The notes: a model not told the origin generated them from the letters alone. DNA of 5,551 nt from an uncultured Clostridia bacterium (GCA_947588775.1 CANPZQ010000127.1:1-5551), one strand, 5' to 3'. Positions 1 through 5,143 are shown, counted from the stretch's first letter. A program made the numbers and translations.

Positions 1-83
<83 letters not shown>

Positions 84-92
84 GGGGCGTTT

Positions 93-128
93 CAGAGGAC
101 AGAGGGCAGATGGTCAGATGACAGACGG
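93..128 (+). repeat. CAGANNN heptad array, copy 1
   Basis: Five tandem units begin with CAGA and have lengths 7-7-8-7-7 (36 bp in total), for example CAGAGGA and then CAGAGGG. The last unit is CAGACGG and is followed by TGCC. The bases after CAGA vary between units and between copies, while the spacing and the final unit are conserved. The array starts 9 bp after the H1 right arm. Confidence 0.75.
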
Positions 129-165
129 TGCCTCGGCTGAAAATTTGTGCTGACGGCGGGGAAAA

Positions 166-220
166 TTCGTTCCTCACCCGCCCCGCTCCGCCTGCGGCTC
201 CGGGGGAGGGTTCGTCGCGA
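166..220. repeat. P hairpin module, copy 1
   Basis: This is a GC-rich imperfect palindrome bounded by TTCG and CGCGAA. Its core reads CCCCGCTCCGCC TGCGG CTCCGGGGG, where CCGC pairs with GCGG and CCCCG with CGGGG across CT-rich internal loops. Closely similar copies occur at 2073, 3645 and 5071, and an inverted one at 4917. There is no T tract after it, so it is not a canonical intrinsic terminator. Confidence 0.7.
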
Positions 221-222
221 AT

Positions 223-314
223 GGGGGGCGCGGGGACTACGCTGATTTGGTGCGTCCCACCCGCCCACCCCCCACACCTCCATCTACCTTTCCCGCTCCG
301 TCCCCGCGCCCCCC
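223..314 (-). repeat. H2 hairpin repeat, copy 1
   Basis: A perfect 15-bp inverted repeat, GGGGGGCGCGGGGAC at 223-237 and its complement at 300-314, encloses a 62-nt C-rich loop. On the minus strand the loop has four G runs with single-base spacers (a G-quadruplex motif). Read in reverse complement, the element shares a GCGGGGACGGAGCGGG-type core and TGGGCGGGTGGGACC with H1, so H2 appears to be a diverged, inverted relative of H1. Confidence 0.8.
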
Positions 315-332
315 TCTCTTCCACGCCTTGCG

Positions 333-380
333 CTAACCCTTCTATCCCCTAACTCTCTAACGCTCTAACCATCTAAAAGC
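333..380 (+). repeat. CTANCNN short tandem array, copy 1
   Basis: Six tandem units of 7-9 bp start with CTA, for example CTATCCC, CTAACTCT and CTAACGCT. The last is CTAAAAGC, which runs straight into the next H1 hairpin. The same array, with different unit contents, recurs at 2260-2289 and 3834-3862 in the same relative place after H2. Confidence 0.65.
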
Positions 381-381
381 A

Positions 382-466
382 GGCGCGGCGGAGAAAGCGG
401 GAAAATAGCAGGAAATGTGGGCGGGCGGGTGGGTGGGCCCGGCGCAGCAGCTTTCTCCGCCGCGCC
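382..466 (+). repeat. H1 hairpin repeat, copy 2
   Basis: Perfect 17-bp arms at 382-398 (GGCGCGGCGGAGAAAGC) and 450-466 enclose a 51-nt loop. The loop contains five GGG runs with one-base spacers at 419-437, a strong G-quadruplex motif on the + strand. The left part of the loop differs from most copies and resembles the inverted copy at 5295-5377, which suggests a subfamily. It lies downstream of the serS stop codon. Confidence 0.9.
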
Positions 467-475
467 GGGCCGTTG

Positions 476-511
476 CAGAAAACAGAGGACAGATAATCAG
501 AAGTCAGACGG
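476..511 (+). repeat. CAGANNN heptad array, copy 2
   Basis: Five CAGA-headed units have lengths 7-7-8-7-7, total 36 bp, and end in CAGACGG followed by TGCC, as in the array at 93-128. It starts 9 bp after the H1 right arm. The rest of the stretch to the serS stop codon (512-573) holds only a weak AAAAGAGGT/ACCTTTT hairpin on the minus strand around 553-577. That could be a poor terminator for serS, but I would not call it one. Confidence 0.75.
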
Positions 512-573
512 TGCCTCATGTCAACCGTCCCTCTCCCCAAAATTTCGCAAACACAAAAGGTCAAAAACCTCTT

Positions 574-1851
574 TTACCCGATAACCTCTTTCCCGCCCAT
601 GTACTTTCTAAGCACCTCGGGAATCCTTACGCTGCCGTCGGCGTTGAGGTTGTTCTCCAAAAACGCGATGAGCATTCTCGGCGGAGCGACGACGGTATTG
701 TTGAGGGTGTGGGCGAAGTATTTGCCCTTTTCGCCGTCAACACGGATTTTCAGGCGGCGCGCCTGCGCGTCGGAGAGGTTCGAGCAGGAGCCTACCTCGA
801 AGTATTTCTTCTGGCGCGGGCTCCATGCCTCGACGTCGACCGACTTGACCTTCAAATCCGCGAGGTCGCCGGAGCAGCATTCGAGCGTGCGGACGGGAAT
901 ATCGAGAGAACGGAAGAGGTCGACCGTATTCTGAAGCATCTTTTTGAACCACTCGCGGCTCTCCTCGGGCTTGCAGATGACAATCATTTCCTGCTTTTCA
1001 AACTGGTGGATTCTGTAAACGCCGCGCTCCTCGAGGCCGTGGGCGCCCTTTTCCTTGCGGAAACAGGGCGAATAGCTCGTCAGGGTAAGCGGAAGGCTCT
1101 CCTCGGGGATAATTCTGTCGATGAACCGGCCGATCATGGAATGCTCGCTGGTGCCGATGAGGTATAAATCCTCCCCTTCGATTTTATACATCATCGCGTC
1201 CATCTCGGCAAAGCTCATTACCCCCTGAGCGACGGCGGAGCGAATCATGAACGGCGGAACGCAGTAGGTAAATCCGCGGTCAATCATGAAATCGCGGGCA
1301 TAGCTCAGGACCGCGCTGTGGAGCCTTGCAATATCACCCGTAAGATAGTAGAACCCGTTTCCGGCGACGCGTCTTGCCGAATCGAGGTCGATTCCCGAAA
1401 GGCTCTCCATGATGTCGGTATGATAAGGTATCTCGAAATCGGGGACGACCGGTTCGCCGAAGCGTTCGATTTCGACGTTTTCGGAATCGTCGCGGCCGAC
1501 CGGCACGTCGTCGTCGATGATGTTCGGGATAATCATCATAATATCGGTAACTTTTTTCTGGAGCTCCTCCTCAAGGGCTTCAAGCTCCTCAAGGCGTTTC
1601 GCGGATTCGGCGACCTGCTTTTTTACGGCTTCGGCCTCCTCCTTCTGACCCTTCGCCATCAGCCCGCCAATCTGCTTCGAGAGGCGGTTTCGCTCGCCGC
1701 GCAGGCCGTCCGCCTCGGTAATCGCGGCGCGGTACTGTTTGTCAAGCTCAATAACTTCATCGACGAGCGGAAGCTTTTGGTCCTGAAACTTTTTGCGGAT
1801 GTTCTCCTTTACTTTTTCGGGGTTTTCGCGTAAAAATCTGATGTCTATCAT
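574..1851 (-). CDS. serS: Serine--tRNA ligase (SerRS), class II
   Basis: This enzyme charges tRNA-Ser (and tRNA-Sec where present) with serine in the cytoplasm, using ATP. The 425-residue product has the normal length for the family. Residues about 1-108 form the N-terminal domain with a long charged helical hairpin (about 30-100), the coiled-coil arm that grips the tRNA long variable arm. The catalytic core follows: a TSE serine-binding motif at 234-236, class II motif 2 at 261-288 (SPCFRKEKGAHG, with R265 and E267, then HQFEKQE), and motif 3 at about 381-401 (HTLNNT, with R392 in APPRMLIAFLEN). The motifs are complete, so the enzyme should be active. Motif 3 and the tail (DGSVRIPEVLRKYMGG) resemble archaeal-like SerRS more than the common bacterial TLNGSGLA form. 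The ATG at 1851 is chosen because it gives the family N-terminus (MIDIRFLREN) and has an AAAGGAAG ribosome site 8 bp upstream. An H1 repeat lies 54 bp upstream of the start. Confidence 0.97.
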   Translation of the reverse strand: MIDIRFLRENPEKVKENIRKKFQDQKLPLVDEVIELDKQYRAAITEADGLRGERNRLSKQIGGLMAKGQKEEAEAVKKQVAESAKRLEELEALEEELQKKVTDIMMIIPNIIDDDVPVGRDDSENVEIERFGEPVVPDFEIPYHTDIMESLSGIDLDSARRVAGNGFYYLTGDIARLHSAVLSYARDFMIDRGFTYCVPPFMIRSAVAQGVMSFAEMDAMMYKIEGEDLYLIGTSEHSMIGRFIDRIIPEESLPLTLTSYSPCFRKEKGAHGLEERGVYRIHQFEKQEMIVICKPEESREWFKKMLQNTVDLFRSLDIPVRTLECCSGDLADLKVKSVDVEAWSPRQKKYFEVGSCSNLSDAQARRLKIRVDGEKGKYFAHTLNNTVVAPPRMLIAFLENNLNADGSVRIPEVLRKYMGGKEVIG

Positions 1852-1859
1852 TTTTAATA

Positions 1860-1867
1860 CTTCCTTT
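1860..1867 (-). promoter_or_regulatory. Ribosome binding site of serS
   Basis: AAAGGAAG on the minus strand lies 8 bp before the ATG and fixes that start. I see no convincing promoter in the 54 bp between the start codon and the H1 hairpin, and no T-box leader on the minus strand. Confidence 0.75.
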
Positions 1868-1905
1868 CGGAAAAATTTTGGGTTGGGGGAAAGGTGTGGG
1901 AGGGA

Positions 1906-1990
1906 GGCGCGGCGGAGAAAGCGGGGACTGAGCGGGAAAGGTGGGCGGGCGGGTGGGTGGGACCGACGCAGGAGCTTTCTCCGCCGCGCC
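1906..1990 (+). repeat. H1 hairpin repeat, copy 3
   Basis: Perfect 17-bp arms at 1906-1922 and 1974-1990 enclose a 51-nt loop. Five GGG runs with one-base spacers lie at 1943-1961. The element begins 54 bp upstream of the serS start codon, and its G-rich strand is the template strand for the genes of the window. Confidence 0.92.
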
Positions 1991-1999
1991 GGAGCGTTT

Positions 2000-2035
2000 C
2001 AGAGAACAGATGTCAGCGGGGCAGAAGACAGACGG
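2000..2035 (+). repeat. CAGANNN heptad array, copy 3
   Basis: Five units have lengths 7-7-8-7-7 (36 bp) and end in CAGACGG followed by TGCC. The third unit is CAGCGGGG, the only one whose head departs from CAGA. The rest matches the array at 3572-3607 closely. Confidence 0.75.
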
Positions 2036-2072
2036 TGCCTCTGCCGGAGTTTTGCGATAGCGGAGGGGAAAG

Positions 2073-2129
2073 TTCGTTCCTCACCCGCCCCGCTCCGCCT
2101 GCGGCTCCGGGGGTGGGGTTCGTCGCGAA
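2073..2129. repeat. P hairpin module, copy 2
   Basis: This has the same TTCG-to-CGCGAA bounded GC-rich palindrome as at 166-220, with CACCC pairing against GGGTGGGG outside the central CCGC/GCGG stem. It directly abuts the H2 hairpin. Confidence 0.7.
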
Positions 2130-2130
2130 C

Positions 2131-2219
2131 GGGGGCGCGGGGACTACGCTGGTTTGGTGGGTCCCACCCGCCCACCCCCACACCTTCATCACCCTTTCCC
2201 GCTCCGTCCCCGCGCCCCC
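2131..2219 (-). repeat. H2 hairpin repeat, copy 2
   Basis: Perfect 14-bp arms GGGGGCGCGGGGAC (2131-2144) and their complement (2206-2219) enclose a 61-nt loop. On the minus strand, which is the gene transcript strand, the loop carries four G runs with single-base spacers at about 2161-2179. A transcript crossing this region could form an RNA G-quadruplex here. Confidence 0.82.
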
Positions 2220-2259
2220 TCTCTCCCCATGCCTTGCGCTATATCCCATGTTGCAAACT

Positions 2260-2289
2260 CTATCTTCTAACGCTCTATCCTCTAAAAGC
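2260..2289 (+). repeat. CTANCNN short tandem array, copy 2
   Basis: Four tandem units (CTATCTT, CTAACGCT, CTATCCT, CTAAAAGC) have lengths 7-8-7-8. The last unit is the same CTAAAAGC that joins H1 at 373-380, so the array/H1 junction is conserved between copies. Confidence 0.65.
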
Positions 2290-2290
2290 A

Positions 2291-2375
2291 GGCGCGGTGG
2301 AGAAAGCGGGGACGGAGAGGAAAAAGCGGGCGGGCGGGTGGGTGGACCCGACGCAGGAGCTTTCTCCGCCGCGCC
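2291..2375 (+). repeat. H1 hairpin repeat, copy 4
   Basis: The 17-bp arms at 2291-2307 and 2359-2375 surround a 51-nt loop. One position of the left arm is T instead of C (GGTGG), leaving a G-T wobble. Four GGG runs with one-base spacers lie at 2328-2342. It lies about 100 bp downstream of the mannanase stop codon. Confidence 0.9.
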
Positions 2376-2410
2376 GGGGCGTTGCAGAAAACATCAGGCA
2401 ATCAGCCAAA

Positions 2411-2425
2411 AGCCAAATTTTGGCT
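2411..2425. repeat. Small perfect palindrome AGCCAAA-T-TTTGGCT
   Basis: A 7-bp inverted repeat around one central base lies about 54 bp downstream of the mannanase stop. On the minus strand it is followed by TTTGGC, which is not a proper T tract. At best it is a weak terminator for the mannanase gene. Confidence 0.3.
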
Positions 2426-2449
2426 AAACCCACTCCCCTGCGGCTTTCA

Positions 2450-2489
2450 TACTCTGTTTTCTGCCCTCTGTCCTCTGCTCATCTATCTG
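2450..2489 (-). repeat. CAGANNN heptad array, inverted, overlapping the mannanase gene end
   Basis: On the minus strand the sequence reads as CAGA-headed units: one irregular 12-bp unit at 2478-2489, then CAGAGGA, CAGAGGG, CAGAAAA and CAGAGTA (2450-2477). The irregular first unit supplies the last codons and the TGA stop of the mannanase. The array is opposite in orientation to the copies that follow H1. Confidence 0.65.
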
Positions 2490-3435
2490 CCCACTCCGGC
2501 AGCTCGTCAAGAGTTATCACCTTTTCATGGTTATAAACAGCCTTCAGCTCGGCCTTGTCGTGGTTTGCAATAAAATCGGTATGCCAAATCATAAACCAGC
2601 TCCAAAGGCAGCCGTCCTCCTCGAATTTTTCAATCGGCGGGACATAGCCGCATTCGTGGAAAGCGATAGGCTTACCGGTGTTCATTTTTTCGAGGCGTTT
2701 AAAAGCTCGGCTGTGGGTGGAATTGTCGTAGGTGTCGGAGCCGATTACGTCGCAGTATTCGTCGCCGGGATACCAGCCGTCTTTGACATCTCCCGAATAC
2801 CCCAAAACCCATATTAGATTGTCAAGGCCGAATTCGTCGGTGAAGCGGTCGTGCATCATTCTCCAGAGCTTGACGAAATTGTCGCCGCCGCCCTTCCCCC
2901 ACCAGAACCAGCCGCCGTCAAACTCGTGAAACGGCCTCCAAAGAACCGGTATTCCCGCGTCGCGAAGCTCTTTTAGAGCCTCGGCCGCCTTGTCCCAGTT
3001 CTCAATCATCGCCTTGTGCTCGGGTGAGGATTCATCAAACAGCTTATCGAAATCCGGGACGTCGTCCTTCGATTCCTGATAGCCGAAGCCGTTGATGCCG
3101 GTGTGCCAGCAGATTGTGACGAGGCCGCCCTTTTCCCACCATGCCTTCGCGCGTTCGACAACGCCGTCGAAGTCGCCGTTCATGAAATCGAGGCCGCGTA
3201 TCGCGGGGAGTTTTCCGGTTGCCTCTTCGATGATGTCCATCTCGTAGTCGGGCGAACCCATCCATGTTGATTCCTGCTGACAGGAGAGCATGACCTCGCC
3301 GAAGCTGTCGAGAAGGTATTGGTAAACCTCGGCCGTGACCTCGTCCGCCGGAAGCTCCGGCGTTGCGGGTGTGCCGCAGGAAGTGAGCATAGCTGCGCCG
3401 ATGAGAAGGGACAGGGCTGTGGTGATGGGTTTCAT
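2479..3435 (-). CDS. Glycoside hydrolase family 26 lipoprotein, probable endo-beta-1,4-mannanase
   Basis: This is predicted to cut beta-1,4-mannan or a related beta-glycan outside the cell while anchored to the membrane. The 318-residue product starts with a lipoprotein signal: MKPITT, a hydrophobic stretch at 7-16, and the lipobox LTSC at 17-20 with Cys20 as the lipidation site. The GH26 core fills the rest: WH at 110-111; the acid/base motif WRPFHEFDGGWFWWG (166-180) with Glu171; YSGD/YPGDEYCDVIGSDTY (213-236); and the nucleophile motif AFHECGYVP (258-266) with Glu261. Both catalytic acids are present. There is no carbohydrate-binding module, dockerin or sortase signal. The reading frame stays open 126 codons further upstream, but that part is repeat DNA. 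The ATG at 3435 has a strong AAAGGAGG site and begins the signal peptide, so it is preferred. The final codons and TGA lie in a CAGA-type array. The specificity (mannan against lichenan or xylan, all known in GH26) cannot be settled from sequence. Confidence 0.92.
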   Translation of the reverse strand: MKPITTALSLLIGAAMLTSCGTPATPELPADEVTAEVYQYLLDSFGEVMLSCQQESTWMGSPDYEMDIIEEATGKLPAIRGLDFMNGDFDGVVERAKAWWEKGGLVTICWHTGINGFGYQESKDDVPDFDKLFDESSPEHKAMIENWDKAAEALKELRDAGIPVLWRPFHEFDGGWFWWGKGGGDNFVKLWRMMHDRFTDEFGLDNLIWVLGYSGDVKDGWYPGDEYCDVIGSDTYDNSTHSRAFKRLEKMNTGKPIAFHECGYVPPIEKFEEDGCLWSWFMIWHTDFIANHDKAELKAVYNHEKVITLDELPEWADR

Positions 3436-3444
3436 TTTTTGGTG

Positions 3445-3453
3445 CCTCCTTTG
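3445..3453 (-). promoter_or_regulatory. Ribosome binding site of the GH26 gene
   Basis: CAAAGGAGG on the minus strand lies 9 bp before the ATG. It is a near-perfect anti-16S match and decides the start against the upstream extension through repeat DNA. Confidence 0.85.
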
Positions 3454-3460
3454 GGGGGTG

Positions 3461-3468
3461 ATGATATG
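3461..3468 (-). promoter_or_regulatory. Shared CATATCAT motif, possible -10 element (GH26)
   Basis: CATATCAT on the minus strand contains TATCAT (5 of 6 matches to TATAAT) and lies 9 bp inside the H1 arm edge. The same octamer occurs upstream of parB at 4761-4768. No -35 hexamer is visible at 16-18 bp, because that position falls in the H1 arm. Confidence 0.25.
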
Positions 3469-3477
3469 TGTTGAGTA

Positions 3478-3562
3478 GGCGCGGCGGAGAAAGCGGGGAC
3501 GGAGAGGGAAAGGCGGGTGGGCGGGTGGGTGGGGCCGACGCAACAGCTTTCTCCGCCGCGCC
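3478..3562 (+). repeat. H1 hairpin repeat, copy 5
   Basis: Perfect 17-bp arms at 3478-3494 and 3546-3562 enclose a 51-nt loop with five GGG runs at 3515-3533 separated by single bases. It lies 42 bp upstream of the mannanase start codon. Confidence 0.92.
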
Positions 3563-3571
3563 GTGACGTTA

Positions 3572-3607
3572 CAGAGAACAGATGTCAGAGGAGCAGAAGA
3601 CAGACGG
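3572..3607 (+). repeat. CAGANNN heptad array, copy 4
   Basis: Five units have lengths 7-7-8-7-7 (36 bp), start 9 bp after the H1 right arm and end in CAGACGG. It is nearly identical to the array at 2000-2035. The third unit here is CAGAGGAG. Confidence 0.75.
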
Positions 3608-3644
3608 CGCCTCTGCCGGAGTTTTGCGGCAGCGGAAGGGAAAG

Positions 3645-3701
3645 TTCGTTCCTCACCCACCCCGCTCCGCCTGCGGCTCCGGGGGTGGGATTCGTCGCGA
3701 A
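3645..3701. repeat. P hairpin module, copy 3
   Basis: This is a GC-rich palindrome with the TTCG and CGCGAA boundaries and the CCGC/GCGG centre, directly abutting H2 as in the other units. Confidence 0.7.
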
Positions 3702-3702
3702 C

Positions 3703-3792
3703 GGGGGGCGCGGGGACTACGCTGGTTTGGTGGGTCCCACCCGCCCGCCCCCACACCTCCATCTCCCTTGCCCGCTCCGTCCCCGCGCCCCC
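3703..3792 (-). repeat. H2 hairpin repeat, copy 3
   Basis: Fourteen-bp arms at 3704-3717 and 3779-3792 enclose a 61-nt loop. On the minus strand the loop has four G runs with single-base spacers. It begins about 56 bp downstream of the parB stop codon. Confidence 0.82.
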
Positions 3793-3833
3793 TCTCTCCC
3801 CCACGCCCTGCACTAAACCCCATACCGCAGCCT

Positions 3834-3862
3834 CTACCTTCTACCGCCCTATCCCCTATCCT
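3834..3862 (+). repeat. CTANCNN short tandem array, copy 3, overlapping the parB end
   Basis: Units CTACCTT, CTACCGCC, CTATCCC and CTATCCT have lengths 7-8-7-7. The parB stop codon (TAG on the minus strand, 3849-3851) is the CTA head of the third unit. No H1 follows this array, because parB coding sequence begins in its place. Confidence 0.6.
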
Positions 3863-4712
3863 CTCTTTTATCCCTCGCGAGCGCATTGATAATCTCGCTC
3901 AGGTCGTCGCGGTCGTAAAACTCGACGGTGATTCGGCCGCCGCCCTTCTTGTTTTCTCGGACGGTGCATTCGCGGCCGGTCTGGTCGCGGACGGATAGCT
4001 CGGCTTCCCGGAACCACGCGTCGCGGCGAACCGCCGGCTTCGGCTTTTTCGCACCCTGGCGGGCGAGCTCCTCAATCTGGCGGACGCTCAGGCCCTCGCG
4101 GCGGGTTTTTTTGAGGATTTCGGCGCGCAGCTCCATGTCCTCAACGGACAAAAGCGCGCGGGCGTGTCCTGCGGAGAGCTCGCCTTTTTTGACAAGCTCC
4201 GCGGTCTGCGGGTCGAGCGCAAGAAGTCGAAGCGAATTCGCGACGGCGGGGCGGGACTTCCCGACGGCCTTCGCGATTTCCTCCTGGGTTGCTCCGGTTT
4301 TATCCATTAAAGCCTTAAAGCCCTGCGCTTCTTCGATAGGGTTCAAATCCTCGCGCTGAAGGTTTTCGACAAGCGCGAGGCTCGCTGCTTCGTCGTCGGT
4401 AAGCTCGCGGATATAAACCGGCATCTCGTCGAGGCCGGCCATTCGCGAAGCTCGCCAGCGGCGTTCCCCGGCGACAATCTGGTATCCGCCCGAGGGGAGC
4501 GGCCTCACTAAAATCGGCTGTAAAACGCCGTGCTGTTTGATTGATTCCGCAAGGGTTTCGAGGGCTTTATCGTCGAAGTCGCGGCGGGGCTGTTCGCGGT
4601 TCGGGAAGATTTCGGTTATCCTGAGCTTCTGCGAGGTCAGCCCTGCGCTGTCGTTTTCGGTGAAAAGTGCCTCCATGCCCATTCCGAGGGCGGGTGATTT
4701 CGGTCTTGCCAT
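3849..4712 (-). CDS. parB: ParB/Spo0J-family chromosome partitioning protein
   Basis: This CTP-dependent DNA clamp loads at parS sites near the origin, spreads along DNA and works with the ATPase ParA (Soj) and with SMC to segregate the chromosome. The 287-residue product has the typical chromosomal ParB layout: an N-terminal ParA-contacting tail with LGMGMEALF (9-17); the CTPase domain with GERRWRAS (82-89) and ENLQREDLNPIEEAQGF (116-132); a helix-turn-helix at about 142-163 (TQEEIAKAVGKSRPAVANSL); GHARALL (182-188); a basic linker (222-230); and a C-terminal dimerisation region (260-280, ITVEFYDRDDLSEIINALA). The ATG at 4712 begins the family N-terminus MARPKSPALG and has an AAGGAG site 6 bp upstream. 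The frame is open 54 codons further, but only through repeat DNA. The last residues (EDRG) and the stop lie in a CTA-type array. A parA gene is expected just upstream but is not recognisable in the remaining 840 bp, and no parS is seen. Confidence 0.96.
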   Translation of the reverse strand: MARPKSPALGMGMEALFTENDSAGLTSQKLRITEIFPNREQPRRDFDDKALETLAESIKQHGVLQPILVRPLPSGGYQIVAGERRWRASRMAGLDEMPVYIRELTDDEAASLALVENLQREDLNPIEEAQGFKALMDKTGATQEEIAKAVGKSRPAVANSLRLLALDPQTAELVKKGELSAGHARALLSVEDMELRAEILKKTRREGLSVRQIEELARQGAKKPKPAVRRDAWFREAELSVRDQTGRECTVRENKKGGGRITVEFYDRDDLSEIINALARDKREDRG

Positions 4713-4718
4713 AGTGAA

Positions 4719-4724
4719 CTCCTT
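4719..4724 (-). promoter_or_regulatory. Ribosome binding site of parB
   Basis: AAGGAG within AAAAAGGAGT on the minus strand lies 6 bp before the ATG. It supports this start over an upstream extension into the H1 repeat. Confidence 0.75.
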
Positions 4725-4760
4725 TTTGGGGGTGAATGTTGGTGAGTATGGGATGTTGGA

Positions 4761-4768
4761 ATGATATG
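4761..4768 (-). promoter_or_regulatory. Shared CATATCAT motif, possible -10 element (parB)
   Basis: This is the same octamer, at nearly the same distance from the H1 arm, as upstream of the GH26 gene (7 bp here, 9 bp there). It includes TATCAT, one mismatch from TATAAT. No -35 box is visible. It may instead mark the outer border of the repeat or its target. Confidence 0.25.
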
Positions 4769-4775
4769 GGGAGAG

Positions 4776-4860
4776 GGCGCGGCGGAGAAAGCGGGGACAG
4801 GGCGGGAAAGGTGGGTGGGCGGGTGGGTGGGACCGACGCAGGAGCTTTCTCCGCCGCGCC
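4776..4860 (+). repeat. H1 hairpin repeat, copy 6
   Basis: Perfect 17-bp arms at 4776-4792 and 4844-4860 enclose a 51-nt loop with five GGG runs at 4813-4831. It lies 63 bp upstream of the parB start codon. The sequence after it (from 4861) departs from the usual CAGA array, marking a rearranged copy. Confidence 0.92.
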
Positions 4861-4916
4861 GGAGTTGCGCGCAAAACTTAGGCGAATCGCGCGTCCGACC
4901 CCGGCCTGAGCCGAAT

Positions 4917-4957
4917 CCCGTCCCTCGGAGCCGGAGGCGGAGCGGGGATGGGTGAGG
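4917..4957 (-). repeat. P hairpin module, inverted partial copy
   Basis: The reverse complement reads CCTCACCCATCCCCGCTCCG and continues like the P core (CCTCACCCGCCCCGCTCCGC in other copies) to CTCCGAGGGACGG. It is the only inverted P copy and lies 114 bp before a forward P copy, so the two form a long imperfect palindrome. Confidence 0.6.
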
Positions 4958-5028
4958 CTCGGGCTTTAGCAGGAAGCCGGATATTTGCGCGACCTAATCC
5001 TTTAAAGCGTACCGAGCTGCGGCTCCAT

Positions 5029-5064
5029 CGTTCTGCTTTCTGAAATCTGACTTCTGATGCTCTG
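5029..5064 (-). repeat. CAGANNN heptad array, inverted
   Basis: On the minus strand five CAGA-headed units of 8-7-7-7-7 bp add up to 36 bp, the same total as the forward arrays. The octamer is the first unit (CAGAGCAT) instead of the third, and the terminal CAGACGG is absent. Confidence 0.65.
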
Positions 5065-5070
5065 ACCGAA

Positions 5071-5127
5071 TTCGTTCCTCACCCGCCCCACTCCGCCTGC
5101 GGCTCCGGGGGGCGGGGTCGTCGCGAA
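5071..5127. repeat. P hairpin module, copy 4
   Basis: This GC-rich palindrome has the TTCG start and CGCGAA end and follows the inverted CAGA array. No H2 follows. Other hairpins take its place at 5127-5247. Confidence 0.65.
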
Positions 5128-5142
5128 TGGGCTTGCGCCCAT
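5127..5142. repeat. Small hairpin ATGGGC-TTGC-GCCCAT
   Basis: A 6-bp perfect stem with a 4-nt loop lies at the junction of the P module and the following hairpin. It has no T tract. Confidence 0.4.
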
Positions 5143-5143
5143 A

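Noticed and set aside
382..466. H1 as a canonical intrinsic terminator
   Set aside because: The 51-nt loop is too long and no T tract follows the stem on either strand.
415..1167. 250-codon open frame on the + strand
   Set aside because: It is antisense to serS, whose motifs are unmistakable. It begins in repeat DNA and matches no family I know.
1951..1970. Resemblance of the H1 loop end (GGGTGGGACCGACG) to the T-box core GGGTGGNACCGCG near serS
   Set aside because: It is on the + strand, antisense to serS. It recurs in H1 copies near unrelated genes, and no specifier stem or terminator/antiterminator is present in the serS direction.
1868..2478. Insertion sequence
   Set aside because: No transposase frame and no clear target-site duplication. 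If mobile, the element must be non-autonomous.
1793..2536. Open frames of up to 247 codons within the repeat region, both strands
   Set aside because: GC-rich repeat DNA has few stops. The products are Arg/Pro/Gly/Ser-rich, overlap each other, lack ribosome sites and recur in every repeat copy.
3436..3813. N-terminal extension of the GH26 frame by 126 codons
   Set aside because: The extension is the translation of H1, CAGA, P and H2 repeats. The internal ATG has an ideal ribosome site and starts a lipoprotein signal.
4713..4874. N-terminal extension of the parB frame by 54 codons
   Set aside because: It encodes translated H1 repeat (Arg/Pro-rich). The ATG at 4712 matches the family N-terminus and has a ribosome site.
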